Assembly (NCBI RefSeq): GCF_036867415.1
Contig: NZ_JBAJHU010000007.1
Coordinates: 124,001-188,000, forward strand
Reading direction: 5' to 3'
Source of the DNA: Rossellomorea sp036867415
GTDB taxonomy: Bacteria > Bacillota > Bacilli > Bacillales > Bacillaceae_B
DNA length: 64,000 nucleotides
Position numbers and translations under genes: made by a program. Under the pieces are notes generated by a model. It searched no databases and had not been told where the DNA came from. It saw only the letters and a program-made list of their open reading frames with translations. Each line of letters opens with the position of its first letter. Within the stretch, counting starts at the first letter, position 1. This document shows, piece by piece, positions 26,138-35,387 of this stretch.

Positions 26138-27873
26138 CCGATCATCTCCTTTTCTAGCTCGCTGTATTGTGCTTTATATAGTTCATAGTACTTCCCTCTC
26201 TGTAGGAGCAGTTCCTCATGTGTTCCTTTTTCAGCCACTGTTCCCTGATCAAGAAGGATAATCAAATCTGCGTTTCTGACCGTCACTAGCCGGTGCGCGA
26301 TCGTGATCGTCGTCCTGCCGGGAATCATTTGTTCAAGGGACGCCTGCACCCGTTCTTCCGTTTCACCATCCAGTGATGAGGTCGCTTCATCAAAAATCAA
26401 TACTGATGGCTGTCTTAGGATCGCGCGGGCAAGTGCCACCCGCTGCCTTTGCCCTCCAGAAAGCTTCAAGCCCCTCTCGCCGACAATCGTTTCATACCCT
26501 TCTTCAAGTGAATTGATCAATTCCTTTAACCCAGCCGCATCCACAGCCCGGTCCAGTTCATCAATCGTCGCATCAGATTTTCCATATAAGAGGTTTAGGC
26601 GCAGAGTGCTGTTTAATAGAAACGTTTCCTGGGATACAACGCCGACCTGCTTTCTAAAGCTGTTTCGATTATATTCAAATAGATTCTTATCATCGATTAG
26701 AACTGAACCTTGCTGAGGTTCATACAATCCGAGTAAAAGCTGGACGAGCGTGCTTTTACCGCCTCCGCTCGTACCTACGATCCCGATGTGGTCACCCTCT
26801 TTAAGAGATAAGGAAACACCTTTCAGAATCTGCTTATCAGTTCCCGGATAAGCAAACCAGAGATTCTCAAGTTGGATTTTCCCATTTACTTCATCAATAG
26901 AAGGAAGCTTAAGATCATGTTCCTCAGGCAGATCAAAATATTCATAGATTCGCTGCAGCGCAGGAATCGCCTGCTGAATCGTCAAAGCATGCTCTGCCAT
27001 CGAACGGACGGGCAGGAACATGATGGGAATGAAACTAAGACATGCAACGAGCGTACCGATTGTGATCTTCCCGTCCCAGATGGCCATTCCGCCAATCAGC
27101 ATCACGACACCGGGAGCAGCAATATTGAATAAGTTTCCAAGGCGCCAATTGACCTTGCCGATCAATGCCGCACGGATCGAGAACGTTTTCCAACCCGTCA
27201 ACTTCTTTTCCTGGGTTCTCAATTCTTGATCCTGAGTTTGATAGGTCCTCACTAAACGGACGCTCTCTATACTTTCCTGGAGGTGCTGATACATATCTGC
27301 ACTCATCTCGCGCTGGACCGCACTCATCTTCCGCATCTTTTTACCGAGCGTAAAGGACGGGACGATATAGATGGCAAACACCGCAAACATCACGACCGCC
27401 GCCGGCCAGAATAATACAATTACAGTAGAGAACGCGGCAGCCGCTCCAACGACTTGCTGCAGGATACGCGGCACAACCGTATTATTCAAGTTCTGAATCG
27501 ACTCGACATCATGCGTCAGACGGAATAACATATCCCCCCTCGGTGTCTTCGAAAAAAACGACATTGGCGTCCGGTGCAGCCTGCTGAACGCACGAATCTG
27601 CATATCCGTAATCACATCCAGCCCGATTTTCACCTGCACATATTCCTGCATCGTCTCAAACAGGGATTTCCCGAGGTATGCACCAAGGATCCCCCCGACC
27701 ACCCAGAACAGAAAATTCAAGTCTCCTCCAACGATTACATCATCAACCAGCCGCTTTACAAGAATGGATGGCACAACTGTAAAAAGACCGCCTATAACGG
27801 AAAAGACAAGTGCAACAAGCAGCATTCTCCAGTACGGTTTAAAATGGTTTATAGTAGTCTTTAATAAATTCAT
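26134..27873 (-). CDS. ABC exporter half-transporter, first subunit
   Basis: 579 residues with the same layout as its partner: six helices over about 10-300 and an ATPase domain with Walker A GTSGGGKST, signature LSGGQRQRV, Walker B VLIFDEATSSLD and H-loop ITIAHR. Both subunits keep the catalytic glutamate, so neither ATP site looks degenerate, unlike many heterodimeric exporters. The start is the ATG at 27873, with GAGGGGG about seven bases upstream. Its last bases overlap the start of the second subunit (ATGA). Confidence 0.9.
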   Translation of the reverse strand: MNLLKTTINHFKPYWRMLLVALVFSVIGGLFTVVPSILVKRLVDDVIVGGDLNFLFWVVGGILGAYLGKSLFETMQEYVQVKIGLDVITDMQIRAFSRLHRTPMSFFSKTPRGDMLFRLTHDVESIQNLNNTVVPRILQQVVGAAAAFSTVIVLFWPAAVVMFAVFAIYIVPSFTLGKKMRKMSAVQREMSADMYQHLQESIESVRLVRTYQTQDQELRTQEKKLTGWKTFSIRAALIGKVNWRLGNLFNIAAPGVVMLIGGMAIWDGKITIGTLVACLSFIPIMFLPVRSMAEHALTIQQAIPALQRIYEYFDLPEEHDLKLPSIDEVNGKIQLENLWFAYPGTDKQILKGVSLSLKEGDHIGIVGTSGGGKSTLVQLLLGLYEPQQGSVLIDDKNLFEYNRNSFRKQVGVVSQETFLLNSTLRLNLLYGKSDATIDELDRAVDAAGLKELINSLEEGYETIVGERGLKLSGGQRQRVALARAILRQPSVLIFDEATSSLDGETEERVQASLEQMIPGRTTITIAHRLVTVRNADLIILLDQGTVAEKGTHEELLLQRGKYYELYKAQYSELEKEMIG

Positions 27874-28107
27874 GTTGATCCCCCTCACAAGATTCAATTT
27901 TATACCAATAAATGAAAATATTCACTAAAAACTGAATTAATTATAGTCATGAACAATAATAGTTATTTTCAGTGTGCCTGTGCTAATCAATCCGCTCACT
28001 GGCTATATTTTTTATATTATCCAATATGGAAGTGGATCTCTTCATTCTATTGGTCAAAGGTTTTCTACAACTTTTGAGGGAGAAGGTTTGTATAAGTTCA
28101 GGCATAC

Positions 28108-28158
28108 AAAAAAGAACGGATCTCCCACTTGTCATAGGCAAGCAAAAGACCCGTTCCT
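28108..28158 (-). terminator. Terminator after the NTF2-like gene
   Basis: AGAACGG (28113-28119) pairs with CCGTTCC (28151-28157, one mismatch-tolerant end), and the minus strand continues with TTTTTTG. The remaining bases of 27898-28194 are AT-rich and show nothing else. Confidence 0.6.
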
Positions 28159-28194
28159 ATCCAACCCATTGAGGGGAAGACACTTCATATAAAA

Positions 28195-28593
28195 CTAAAA
28201 TATACCATGTTCATTCAGCGAGTTCTCCGGGACCGGTTGACCTACATCCCAAAGTTCAGCAATCCTGTCATTTTCAAATCGGAAAATATGAATGACAACC
28301 GCTCCAAGATCATCTGGATTCTGCTTCACATGTGAATGAACTGCAACGGTATCTCCCTCTTCGATCGCCCGTTTCACTTCAAAAGTCTTGTCCGGGTTTG
28401 CAGCAGCGTTCTCTTCCATCGCCGCCAAAAGTGACTCTGCATCTCCGCGAAAATAGGGATTATGATGAAAAAAGTCAGGACCGGCGTGACTTTGGAAGGC
28501 TTCCCGAACGCTCCCTGATGCTGCTAGTTGAAGAAACGACACTGCTCTCTCTTTCTTTGTTAGCGTACGATCAACCTGAACTGTTTCTTTCAT
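28195..28593 (-). CDS. Nuclear transport factor 2-like (SnoaL) protein
   Basis: 132 residues. The pattern AVSFLQLAASGSVREAFQSH, DFFHHNPYFRG, then FEVKRAIEEGDTVAVHSHVK and IHIFRFENDRIAELWDVGQP is that of SnoaL-like proteins related to ester cyclases and predicted small-molecule binders. The final WDVGQPVPE is common in Bacillus members. The start is the fourth codon (ATG at 28593), nine bases after AAGG; an ATG directly on AAGG is less likely. Single gene. Confidence 0.8.
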   Translation of the reverse strand: MKETVQVDRTLTKKERAVSFLQLAASGSVREAFQSHAGPDFFHHNPYFRGDAESLLAAMEENAAANPDKTFEVKRAIEEGDTVAVHSHVKQNPDDLGAVVIHIFRFENDRIAELWDVGQPVPENSLNEHGIF

Positions 28594-28662
28594 TTCAACC
28601 ATCCTTTCTTTACTATCTATTTTAAAGGAAATATACGGTTTAAGCGAATATTAATTCGGTTG

Positions 28663-29078
28663 TCACTTAACTAATGCAGCACGAAGGTTCACTCCAAATT
28701 CCATATAGCCTTTTAAACAAGTCAACATATATACCCAGCCTTCTTTGTTGTCCAATAATTGATCGATCAGATACTCATCATCCCCATTAAATCCTTCCTC
28801 GTTCACTTCTACGATCGTGCCTCCCTTTTCTGCAGGATAAAAATTAATTGTCACCAGACGACTGCCTGCCCATTCACTTTTTCATTCTTATGGATTTCTT
28901 TGATATGTATATCTCCCTGCGCATTATATTCCTCGTATTTTAGTGTGATCGTTTTCCCTTCTTCCCACCTTTCAGAACTTGAAGAAAACCAGAAGTTTCC
29001 GATTTTCAACGGATCAACAAATGCCTCAAAGATTTCATTTGCCTGTTTTTGAATGTGGATTTTAGTTAGATTGTTCAT
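28663..29078 (-). pseudogene. SRPBCC/AHSA1-type protein, frameshifted
   Basis: The first frame begins IHIQKQANEIFEAFVDPLKI, then NFWFSSSSERWEEGKTI, the typical start of an SRPBCC (activator of Hsp90 ATPase-like) lipid-binding fold, and stops at TGA after GQAVVW. The second frame continues the domain with WAGSRLVTINFYPAEKGG and ends in the usual WVYMLTCLKGYMEFG. Adding one A to the A5 run at 28878-28882 would join them into a ~138-residue protein. This is either a recent loss of function or a sequencing error in the short homopolymer. Confidence 0.75.
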
Positions 29079-29202
29079 TTTTTAACAGCTCACTTTCTTA
29101 CTTATTGGGTTCAAACACTATTCTATACAACTACATATTGGATATATCTAATGCCAGATACATCAGGGATAACGAGTTGCGAAAAATAAATGTTGTGGTT
29201 AC

Positions 29203-29416
29203 TTATTCTTCAACATGCAGATATAATCCTACTAGAAAAAGTACCTTCATAAATTTTTCAGGGAAAGGGGTAAGATGTTTAATGGTTTCCTCCTCTGGCC
29301 TGCCATCCACTCTGTTATTCAAATTGCATCGTGCGGGACAGGCTCACCTTCACCATTGAGAACATCTTTACCCGTTTTAAAAAACATGACCACAGGACAC
29401 TTATTCAAGTTTACAA
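29203..29416 (-). pseudogene. Possible decayed coding fragment, unrecognised
   Basis: Directly after the stop of the DUF2935 gene, GTG at 29416 opens a 33-codon frame (CPVVMFFKTGKDVLNGEGEP, then VPHDAI) that stops. A second frame carries on with NRVDGRPEEETIKHLTPFPE and KFMKVLFL to a stop at 29203. The charged, protein-like composition across a frame break suggests a broken gene, but I do not recognise the family. The rest of 29079-29202 holds nothing I can name. Confidence 0.3.
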
Positions 29417-30205
29417 TCACTTATTTTCCAAACTAACCTCAAACAAATCAATTATTTCTATGAATCTTTCAGCTTCTCTAAATGTATGATCTGCTAAAAG
29501 AGGATGAATATTACTCTTTATACGGCATGCTTCAATTAATTCCCTTGCTGTTTTCTTGAAGTCCCTTAAGGAGGCAACTGAAACTCTATTCTGGTTTAAA
29601 AACTGACTTAGGATCGGTTTGGTTTCAGATTGGGGGCGCATAGAACTTAAATCAAGTGCCTGAAACACCAACTGATCGAAATCATGGCTGAATTCCCTTG
29701 CTTGTTCTACCAGTTTTCTTTCTGACGGATCTAATAGGTGACCTATAAACTTTGCATGGTCTGCCATTATCTTTAAAAAGAATACATTCTCTTCAATCAC
29801 GGTATCTGGTTCCGGTACCAGCTTGCCTTCATTGAGTTCTTTTAACCGATTGGCGAAGTATGCCGCTTCTCTGCTAATATGATCCACTAATAATGGGAAA
29901 TTGTTGGTTCTGATTTGGCAATTAAGAGTTAACCGCAATACCTTCCGTTTGTAACTCCATATTGCCGCTGCAGCTTGATAAACCTCACTATTAAATGCCT
30001 GAACTTGGTGCAGATCTGAGTTTACTGAAAATCCAGTCAGCTTTTCTTCGATTCTCTCAAACATTGAGATATACTGCCGGGCCTCTTCTATCAATTGTGA
30101 CTGTTCATAAGTAAAACCCAAACTCAAAAATAAAGCATGCTCTTTCATAATCCTTGACCAGAAATGTATTTCGTCCAATGATCGTTCAACAATCGGATTA
30201 GCCAT
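29417..30205 (-). CDS. DUF2935 family protein (duplicated helical metal-binding-like domain)
   Basis: 262 residues in two similar halves. Each starts with an E/H-containing helix (IHFWSRIMKEHALFLSLGF and VFFLKIMADHAKFIGHLLD) and ends with a D-H-x-x-x-E helix (LLVDHISREAAYFANRL and LLADHTFREAERFIEII). The pattern of His and Glu suggests ferritin- or hemerythrin-like four-helix bundles; a bound metal is inference. The start is the ATG at 30205, six bases after AGGAGG. It is 38 bases downstream of the lysyl-tRNA synthetase gene and probably in the same T-box-controlled transcript. Confidence 0.85.
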   Translation of the reverse strand: MANPIVERSLDEIHFWSRIMKEHALFLSLGFTYEQSQLIEEARQYISMFERIEEKLTGFSVNSDLHQVQAFNSEVYQAAAAIWSYKRKVLRLTLNCQIRTNNFPLLVDHISREAAYFANRLKELNEGKLVPEPDTVIEENVFFLKIMADHAKFIGHLLDPSERKLVEQAREFSHDFDQLVFQALDLSSMRPQSETKPILSQFLNQNRVSVASLRDFKKTARELIEACRIKSNIHPLLADHTFREAERFIEIIDLFEVSLENK

Positions 30206-30243
30206 GCAATACCTCCTTATTATCATCTCCTTTCAACTATATG

Positions 30244-31722
30244 TTATGATTTATTGTCCTCATTCCTTTTTCTCGTTAATGGAAATAATACACAATCTTT
30301 GATCGTATCACTATCCGTCAGAACCATTAATAATCGTTCAATTCCAAATCCCCAACCAGAAATAGGCGGCATTCCATACTCCATAGCTGTTAAATAATCT
30401 TCGTCCATCTCCATAGCTTCCAAATCCCCATTACTTTTCAAAAAGGCTTGAGCCTTGAGCCTTTTTCTTTGTTCAATCGGGTCGACCAACTCAGAATATG
30501 CGTTTATGATTTCAGCACCATTCACGACAAGTTGGAACCGGTCAGTTAGTGCTGTGTTAGCATCATTTGCTCTAGCGAGAGGTGATAAATCGATAGGATG
30601 CTGGATTAAAAATGTTGGTTTAACCAGTTTTGGCCGGCACGTTTTCTTATAAAGATAATCAATGTAGTTACCCCTGCCCAAGGTTTCAATGTCAGGATGA
30701 TCTAATTCAATTTTTCTCCTTTTCGTTTCTTGATGTAATTCTGCAACAACAGGATAGAGGTCAATATCAATCCCTGTTTCTCGCATGATTAAATCCCTGA
30801 AGGAAATGACGTCCCATTCAAGTGAAAAGTCAATTGTGCTCCCTTGGATTGTGATAGTCGTTGCATTGAATGCTCGATCCAGAATGAATAAAACCATATT
30901 CCGCATTAGTTTCATTGTATCTTCATAATTCCAGTAGGCTGCATAACCTTCGACCATAGTAAATTCTTGTAAATGTTGAGGACTGACCCCTTCATTCCTA
31001 AAACACTTTGCAAATTCAAACACTTTGGTAAAACCGCCTACGATTAACCTTTTCAAGTAAGTCTCGGGTGCAATTCGTAAATTCAACTCCGTATCTAAAG
31101 AATGATGATAAGTCATGAAAGGTTTCGCTAATGCACCAGAAGAGGTATGTTGCAATACCGGTGTTTCTACTTCAAGGAATTCTTCATCCTCAAAAAACCT
31201 GCGGATCGCACGTACCATTTTACTCCTGGTGAGTAATCGGCTTTGTGTGTCTTTTGTCATCATCAGATCCAAGTAACGCTGTCGATATCGAACATCGATA
31301 TTGTTTAAGCCGTGCCACTTTTCCGGAAGGCTTCTCAAAGCTTTCCCAAGGAAATCATAACTTTCAATACGTAAGGTTTTTTCGTCCGTCTTCGTCGTGT
31401 ACATCCGGCCTTCTACACCAATAAAATCACCTATATCAAACAATTCTAGAAATCGCTTAAATAGTAACTCACCAATCTCTTCTTTTTTTAAAAGAAGTTG
31501 TAAGCTGCCCTGAATGTTTGAAATAGTTATAAAGGTTAGTTTTTTAAAGTTCCTGATACTCATTATTCTTCCTGCAACTCTTACAGCAGAAGTTCCGTTT
31601 TCTAGCCGTGAAGCTTCACTAAGTTCATAATTTGTGGAAAATCTATCAGGAAATACTGGAACCCCCTGTGACTTTAACGATACTAATTTCTCAATTCTAC
31701 CTACTGATTGTTCATGATTCAT
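30244..31722 (-). CDS. lysS: Class II lysyl-tRNA synthetase (probable second copy)
   Basis: 492 residues. An OB-fold anticodon-binding domain covers about 45-140 (VRVAGRIMSIRNFKKLTFIT), followed by the class II catalytic core: motif 1 with FLEVETPVLQ, motif 2 FRNEGVS...FTMVEGYAAY, and motif 3 GWGFGIERLLM. It charges tRNA-Lys with lysine. The bacterial lysyl enzyme usually lies with ribosome-assembly and folate genes; here it follows a T-box leader and precedes a DUF2935 gene, and motif 3 (GWGFGIER rather than GLGIGIDR) is diverged, so it is probably a paralogue induced when tRNA-Lys is uncharged. GGAGG precedes the ATG. Confidence 0.88.
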   Translation of the reverse strand: MNHEQSVGRIEKLVSLKSQGVPVFPDRFSTNYELSEASRLENGTSAVRVAGRIMSIRNFKKLTFITISNIQGSLQLLLKKEEIGELLFKRFLELFDIGDFIGVEGRMYTTKTDEKTLRIESYDFLGKALRSLPEKWHGLNNIDVRYRQRYLDLMMTKDTQSRLLTRSKMVRAIRRFFEDEEFLEVETPVLQHTSSGALAKPFMTYHHSLDTELNLRIAPETYLKRLIVGGFTKVFEFAKCFRNEGVSPQHLQEFTMVEGYAAYWNYEDTMKLMRNMVLFILDRAFNATTITIQGSTIDFSLEWDVISFRDLIMRETGIDIDLYPVVAELHQETKRRKIELDHPDIETLGRGNYIDYLYKKTCRPKLVKPTFLIQHPIDLSPLARANDANTALTDRFQLVVNGAEIINAYSELVDPIEQRKRLKAQAFLKSNGDLEAMEMDEDYLTAMEYGMPPISGWGFGIERLLMVLTDSDTIKDCVLFPLTRKRNEDNKS

Positions 31723-31774
31723 GATTTTTCCTCCAATATTAATAAGGTTTTCCGCCTTTGGAATTATTCTTAAT

Positions 31775-32086
31775 CAACAAAAAAACCCTCACCCCCAAGA
31801 TTATTCATCTTGAGGACGAGAGTTTATAGCTCCGCGGTACCACCTCAGTTTATTGACATGTCGCCATATCAACCTCTTCGGGTACGGCATTTTATTTAAC
31901 TTTGAATATACCCTATCTCTTTAACGGGAGAAACCGTCGCAGTATCACTAAGTAATATCTTAGATCCGTGCGAAGCTCCAAGCCTTTTTTCGTTAAGATC
32001 ATTATTACTCCTTTTCAGCAACTGGAGCTCTCTGGAAATAATGCATCAAAATTACTTCTCTCTTCACAGCCTTATATTGGAAAATT
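31775..32086 (-). promoter_or_regulatory. T-box leader of the lysyl-tRNA synthetase gene
   Basis: The conserved T-box TGAGGTGGTACCGCGGAG lies at 31830-31847 on the minus strand, followed by a terminator hairpin (CTCTCGTCCTCAAGAT with ATCTTGGGGGTGAGG) and seven T at 31780-31822. Upstream are Stem I pieces, GAAGAGAGAAGTAATTTTG and AGAGAGCTCCAGTTGCTGA, near 32020-32065. Uncharged tRNA pairing with the T-box stabilises the antiterminator. The downstream gene implies tRNA-Lys; an A-rich stretch ACGAAAAAAGG near 31984-31994 could hold an AAA specifier codon, which I could not place with certainty. Confidence 0.92.
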
Positions 32087-32092
32087 AAAAAT

Positions 32093-32121
32093 AGTTTAAA
32101 CTAGATGACCTGAGTTGTCAA
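32093..32121 (-). promoter_or_regulatory. Sigma-A promoter of the T-box leader
   Basis: On the minus strand, TTGACA (32116-32121), a 17-base spacer, and TAAACT (32093-32098), placed just upstream of the first Stem I bases. Confidence 0.65.
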
Positions 32122-32264
32122 ATGCTATTATGGTGATTGATTAGACCCCGCAAGGCATTACAGGCAAATGAACTCTCCTACTTTTGTTTAATATTTTTGA
32201 AAAATGTTTGAATATTTAGACAGTAGTTAGTATAATAGAAAAAAGGTCAAGGAGTTGAATTATC

Positions 32265-32477
32265 ATGAAAAAACATTTGCTTCATTCCCCGCAGCCTGAA
32301 ACCAACAGCATAGACTCTTTACTGGCAGAAATGGTACTGGACGAGGCTCTGATGACATTTCGTAAAGAGCAAATTACACAACAAATTGACATCTCATTAC
32401 GTAATCGGAACAAAGAAGAATTCCAGCGATTGACAGATGAATTAATACTCATTCGCAATACAAAGCAGCGGTATTAG
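32265..32477 (+). CDS. IDEAL domain protein
   Basis: 70 residues. The core SLLAEMVLDEALMTFRKEQI, then DISLRNRNKEEFQRLTDEL, is the short IDEAL domain, here with L-D-E-A-L in place of I-D-E-A-L. This Bacillaceae domain is found alone or at the end of small proteins such as YpiB, and is thought to act in protein-protein or protease-adaptor contacts (ComK-related cases exist). AAGGAG lies ten bases before the ATG at 32265. It is followed by a terminator. Confidence 0.85.
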   Translation: MKKHLLHSPQPETNSIDSLLAEMVLDEALMTFRKEQITQQIDISLRNRNKEEFQRLTDELILIRNTKQRY

Positions 32478-32539
32478 AAAGTATCAGGTAAACGAAGCCA
32501 GTTGGCAATTTAATAGATAGACATTTTGTAAAAAATACA

Positions 32540-32590
32540 ATAAGGGATGGTATCCTTGCTTTATACAGCAGGAGTGCCATCCCTTTCTGC
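32540..32590 (+). terminator. Terminator after the IDEAL gene
   Basis: AAGGGATGG (32542-32550) pairs with CCATCCCTT (32577-32585), with a short T tail on the plus strand. Confidence 0.65.
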
Positions 32591-32693
32591 GTGATCCTGA
32601 TAGGGTTTTTCCTGATTCAGGAAAGGAATAATCTCCATCTCTCCTCGATACCTTATAGAAAGACCTCTAAATACAATGTGAGGAGAATGCACA

Positions 32694-33629
32694 ATGAAGA
32701 AAATTATTTTGTTTGCCGACCCGGGCATTGATGATTCGATTGCCATCATGTATGCCCTCCTTAATCCTGAAATAGAAGTCCTTGCCATCGTATCGAGCTA
32801 TGGCAATGTCGATAAAGAACAAGCTACTGAAAATATCGCTTATTTACTGGAACTGGCGGACAGAACCGACGTCCACATAATCGGAGGAACCAACGCACCA
32901 TTATCTGGCGAGATCCCCAAGTTTTATCCTGAAATCCACGGACAGGAGGGACTTGGTCCCATCCGCCCGCCCGAAGATCTTTCGTTCGAACTCACCAACT
33001 TCTCAAAGATCTATGACATTATCGAAAATAATAAGGATGTTACAATAGTGGATGTAGGACGGAACACATCCCTTGCATCCCTATTTCTCCTGGGGGAAAA
33101 CCTTACGGATGCCGTACAGGAATTTTATATTATGGGCGGCGCATTTATGGTACCGGGGAATGTGACCCCTTCAGCGGAAGCCAATTTTTACGGCGACCCC
33201 ACTGCTTCCCATTTGGTCATGACGAACTTTGACAACCTTTATATCGTACCGCTTAATGTTTCCAACAAAGCCATCGTGACAATGGAACATATTCTGGCCA
33301 TTCTTGAAATGACCAACCACCCGCTTGTGCAGATCATGGATGAAGTCATGAAATACTATATCGACGCTTATAAAAAGCTTGTTCCCGGCATCGAAGGAGC
33401 CCCGTTGCATGACGTAGTGACCCTCTCCCTAATGGTGAACCCCGACATGGGCCGTACGATCAGAAGGGAAGTAGAAGTTTTGACCTCGGGAGAAGGAAAA
33501 GGCACTTCCATTGCCGATTTCAGGGTCAGCTCAACGCCTTCAGAAAAAAATAGTAATATCTATCTGGAGGTTGACTATGAGATGTTTTTGAAGGATTTTA
33601 TGAAGGTGATGAGTTCTGCAGGGAAATGA
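32694..33629 (+). CDS. Nucleoside hydrolase (IunH family)
   Basis: 311 residues. The N-terminal calcium site reads IILFADPGIDDSIAI, where the family usually has DxDPGxDDxxA: the first Asp is Phe, but the later Asp residues are kept. VDVGRNTSLA and MGGAFMVPGNVTPSAEANFY are the substrate-side loops, and APLHDVVTLS gives the C-terminal Asp. These enzymes cleave the N-glycosidic bond of ribonucleosides for salvage. The FADPGIDDS variant is common in Bacillus homologues and its substrate range is uncertain. AGGAG precedes the ATG. Confidence 0.85.
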   Translation: MKKIILFADPGIDDSIAIMYALLNPEIEVLAIVSSYGNVDKEQATENIAYLLELADRTDVHIIGGTNAPLSGEIPKFYPEIHGQEGLGPIRPPEDLSFELTNFSKIYDIIENNKDVTIVDVGRNTSLASLFLLGENLTDAVQEFYIMGGAFMVPGNVTPSAEANFYGDPTASHLVMTNFDNLYIVPLNVSNKAIVTMEHILAILEMTNHPLVQIMDEVMKYYIDAYKKLVPGIEGAPLHDVVTLSLMVNPDMGRTIRREVEVLTSGEGKGTSIADFRVSSTPSEKNSNIYLEVDYEMFLKDFMKVMSSAGK

Positions 33630-33752
33630 TATACTCCCTCACCATGAATCAGAGAACGATAGTTCAGCCTGAAGTCATATATTGAATCATAAATCAAAAT
33701 CCATGCACAAACATATCCTATAAGGTCAAATTCTTCAAAGGTGGTGGATCAT

Positions 33753-34250
33753 GTGAATCACATTGTAAAACGCGGTGAAACACTAACCCAGATCTCAAGG
33801 GACTATCGCATCCCGCTTCAAACCATTATTCGGGCAAACCCGGCCATTAATCCCAATATCATCTACCCCGGCCAGCCAATCGTCATACCCGGTTTCCCCT
33901 CACCTGATACCCTACCATATAAAATTGACGTGTCTGTAAATAACCGGACGTTAAAGCTGCTCAGGAAGAATGGCACACTGCAAAAGCAGTATCCGATTGC
34001 GGTCGGTAAAATACTGACGGGCACACCGGTAGGTAACTACATCATCATTAATAAGGCGCCGAACCCAGGCGGACCATTCGGCACCATGTGGATGAGTTTA
34101 TCAAAAGAGCATTATGGCATTCACGGAACCAATGACCCGAGTTCAATCGGGAAAGCCGTTTCGAAAGGATGCATCAGGATGCAAAATAAAGATGTAGAAG
34201 AATTGGCTCGGACAATCCCGATTGGTACACCTGTATTCATTCATCCGTGA
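33753..34250 (+). CDS. LysM / YkuD L,D-transpeptidase
   Basis: 165 residues. A LysM peptidoglycan-binding domain (HIVKRGETLTQISRDYRIPL to IYPGQPIVIPG, about 3-50) is followed by a YkuD catalytic domain (about 60-165) with the active-site motif YGIHGTNDPSSIG ... SKGCIRM, Cys being the nucleophile. It has no signal peptide, like B. subtilis YkuD, which is found in the spore; it probably cross-links spore or cell-wall peptidoglycan. The start is GTG at 33753, eight bases after AAGGTGG. Confidence 0.9.
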   Translation: MNHIVKRGETLTQISRDYRIPLQTIIRANPAINPNIIYPGQPIVIPGFPSPDTLPYKIDVSVNNRTLKLLRKNGTLQKQYPIAVGKILTGTPVGNYIIINKAPNPGGPFGTMWMSLSKEHYGIHGTNDPSSIGKAVSKGCIRMQNKDVEELARTIPIGTPVFIHP

Positions 34251-34421
34251 TCATGCATGTAGTGACTTGAACTCTTCGTTAGTAATTTGAAGGCAGAATT
34301 TGGGGGATGAAATATTCCTCCATCTATCTTTCTACCATCAGAAATACACCTCTATTACTCTTCTCAAAAGCAGCTGCACCGCTACAGTCTTCCATTTACC
34401 AAGCGTTCCCTTCGTAATAAC

Positions 34422-35087
34422 TCAATAAATAAAAGGGATAAGTTTCTTAGTCCCTCTTTCATATTGGCGAAACGGTTCCCCATATTTCCCCCGCATATAT
34501 CGGTCGTGAACCGGAATATTATAAAAAACAAATAGGCAGAACAAAGCAATTGGTATTATTATTGACCAGCCATTTCTAGTCAATAAAGCAAAGCCGCTCA
34601 CCCATACCAGATCACCGAAATAATTGATATGGACGGCATATTTGAACAAACCCCCGGTATAAAGCTTTCCCTTGTTCCTCTTATCTTGTTTCCAGACATC
34701 CCTTAAAATTTCTGATAAGGAATTGATCCCGGAACCAGCCAGAAATATAAATATAGCAAAAGAGTCGATCGAATCTATCGGTTTATCTACAATTCCGCCC
34801 AAAATAGAAAACCCAATGAAATAAAGAGCAAAAGCAAATGGCACATTCAAAGCCTCTCCCCAGGTAATCCCCCTTCTCAATAGAAAAAACACCATGTAGT
34901 TCATCCGAAAGAAGGTAATGATACTAAAAGCGAATAATACGATATTTCTGGTCACATCCCCCTTAGGAAGATGAAAGAATTGATTGCCTTCCATGAACAG
35001 AAACCAAAAGGCGATAAGCAGAAAAATACACTCCAAAATCAATATGAGAAACCTTTGAGGCATTGATCGGTCTGTTGAACCATACAT
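34422..35087 (-). CDS. Membrane methyltransferase-like protein (DUF1295/ICMT type)
   Basis: 221 residues with about six membrane helices. The C-terminal pattern GLFKYAVHINYFGDLVWVSG ... HDRYMRGKYGEPFRQYERGTK is that of DUF1295/isoprenylcysteine methyltransferase and steroid-reductase-like integral membrane proteins. These methylate or reduce lipids; the substrate here is unknown. AGGAGG precedes the ATG. The gap to the next gene (35088-35387) has short hairpins but no supported gene. Confidence 0.75.
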   Translation of the reverse strand: MYGSTDRSMPQRFLILILECIFLLIAFWFLFMEGNQFFHLPKGDVTRNIVLFAFSIITFFRMNYMVFFLLRRGITWGEALNVPFAFALYFIGFSILGGIVDKPIDSIDSFAIFIFLAGSGINSLSEILRDVWKQDKRNKGKLYTGGLFKYAVHINYFGDLVWVSGFALLTRNGWSIIIPIALFCLFVFYNIPVHDRYMRGKYGEPFRQYERGTKKLIPFIY

Positions 35088-35387
35088 ATTAACCCTCCTA
35101 TATCAAACAAATATCACTGACATCTTAGCATCCATGATAATGAAGAAGTAGTTATGAATATCATATATTTAGAAGATAAAATGGCAGTAAGAATAAGAAC
35201 TATCGTGATAATCAGTTTGACCCTGCTATGTAAATGTGGAAATCATCAAGCATGGAGCAAGGAATCAACAATTAAATCGCGTGTTCTCTCAGGAAATTAC
35301 GAAAGGGGCTGGCGTGACCTGATTTTGACCCATTTAGACGGTTCTTCCTCAAAGAAACCGTCCAGCTTTGGATACCTGTGCTTCCCA

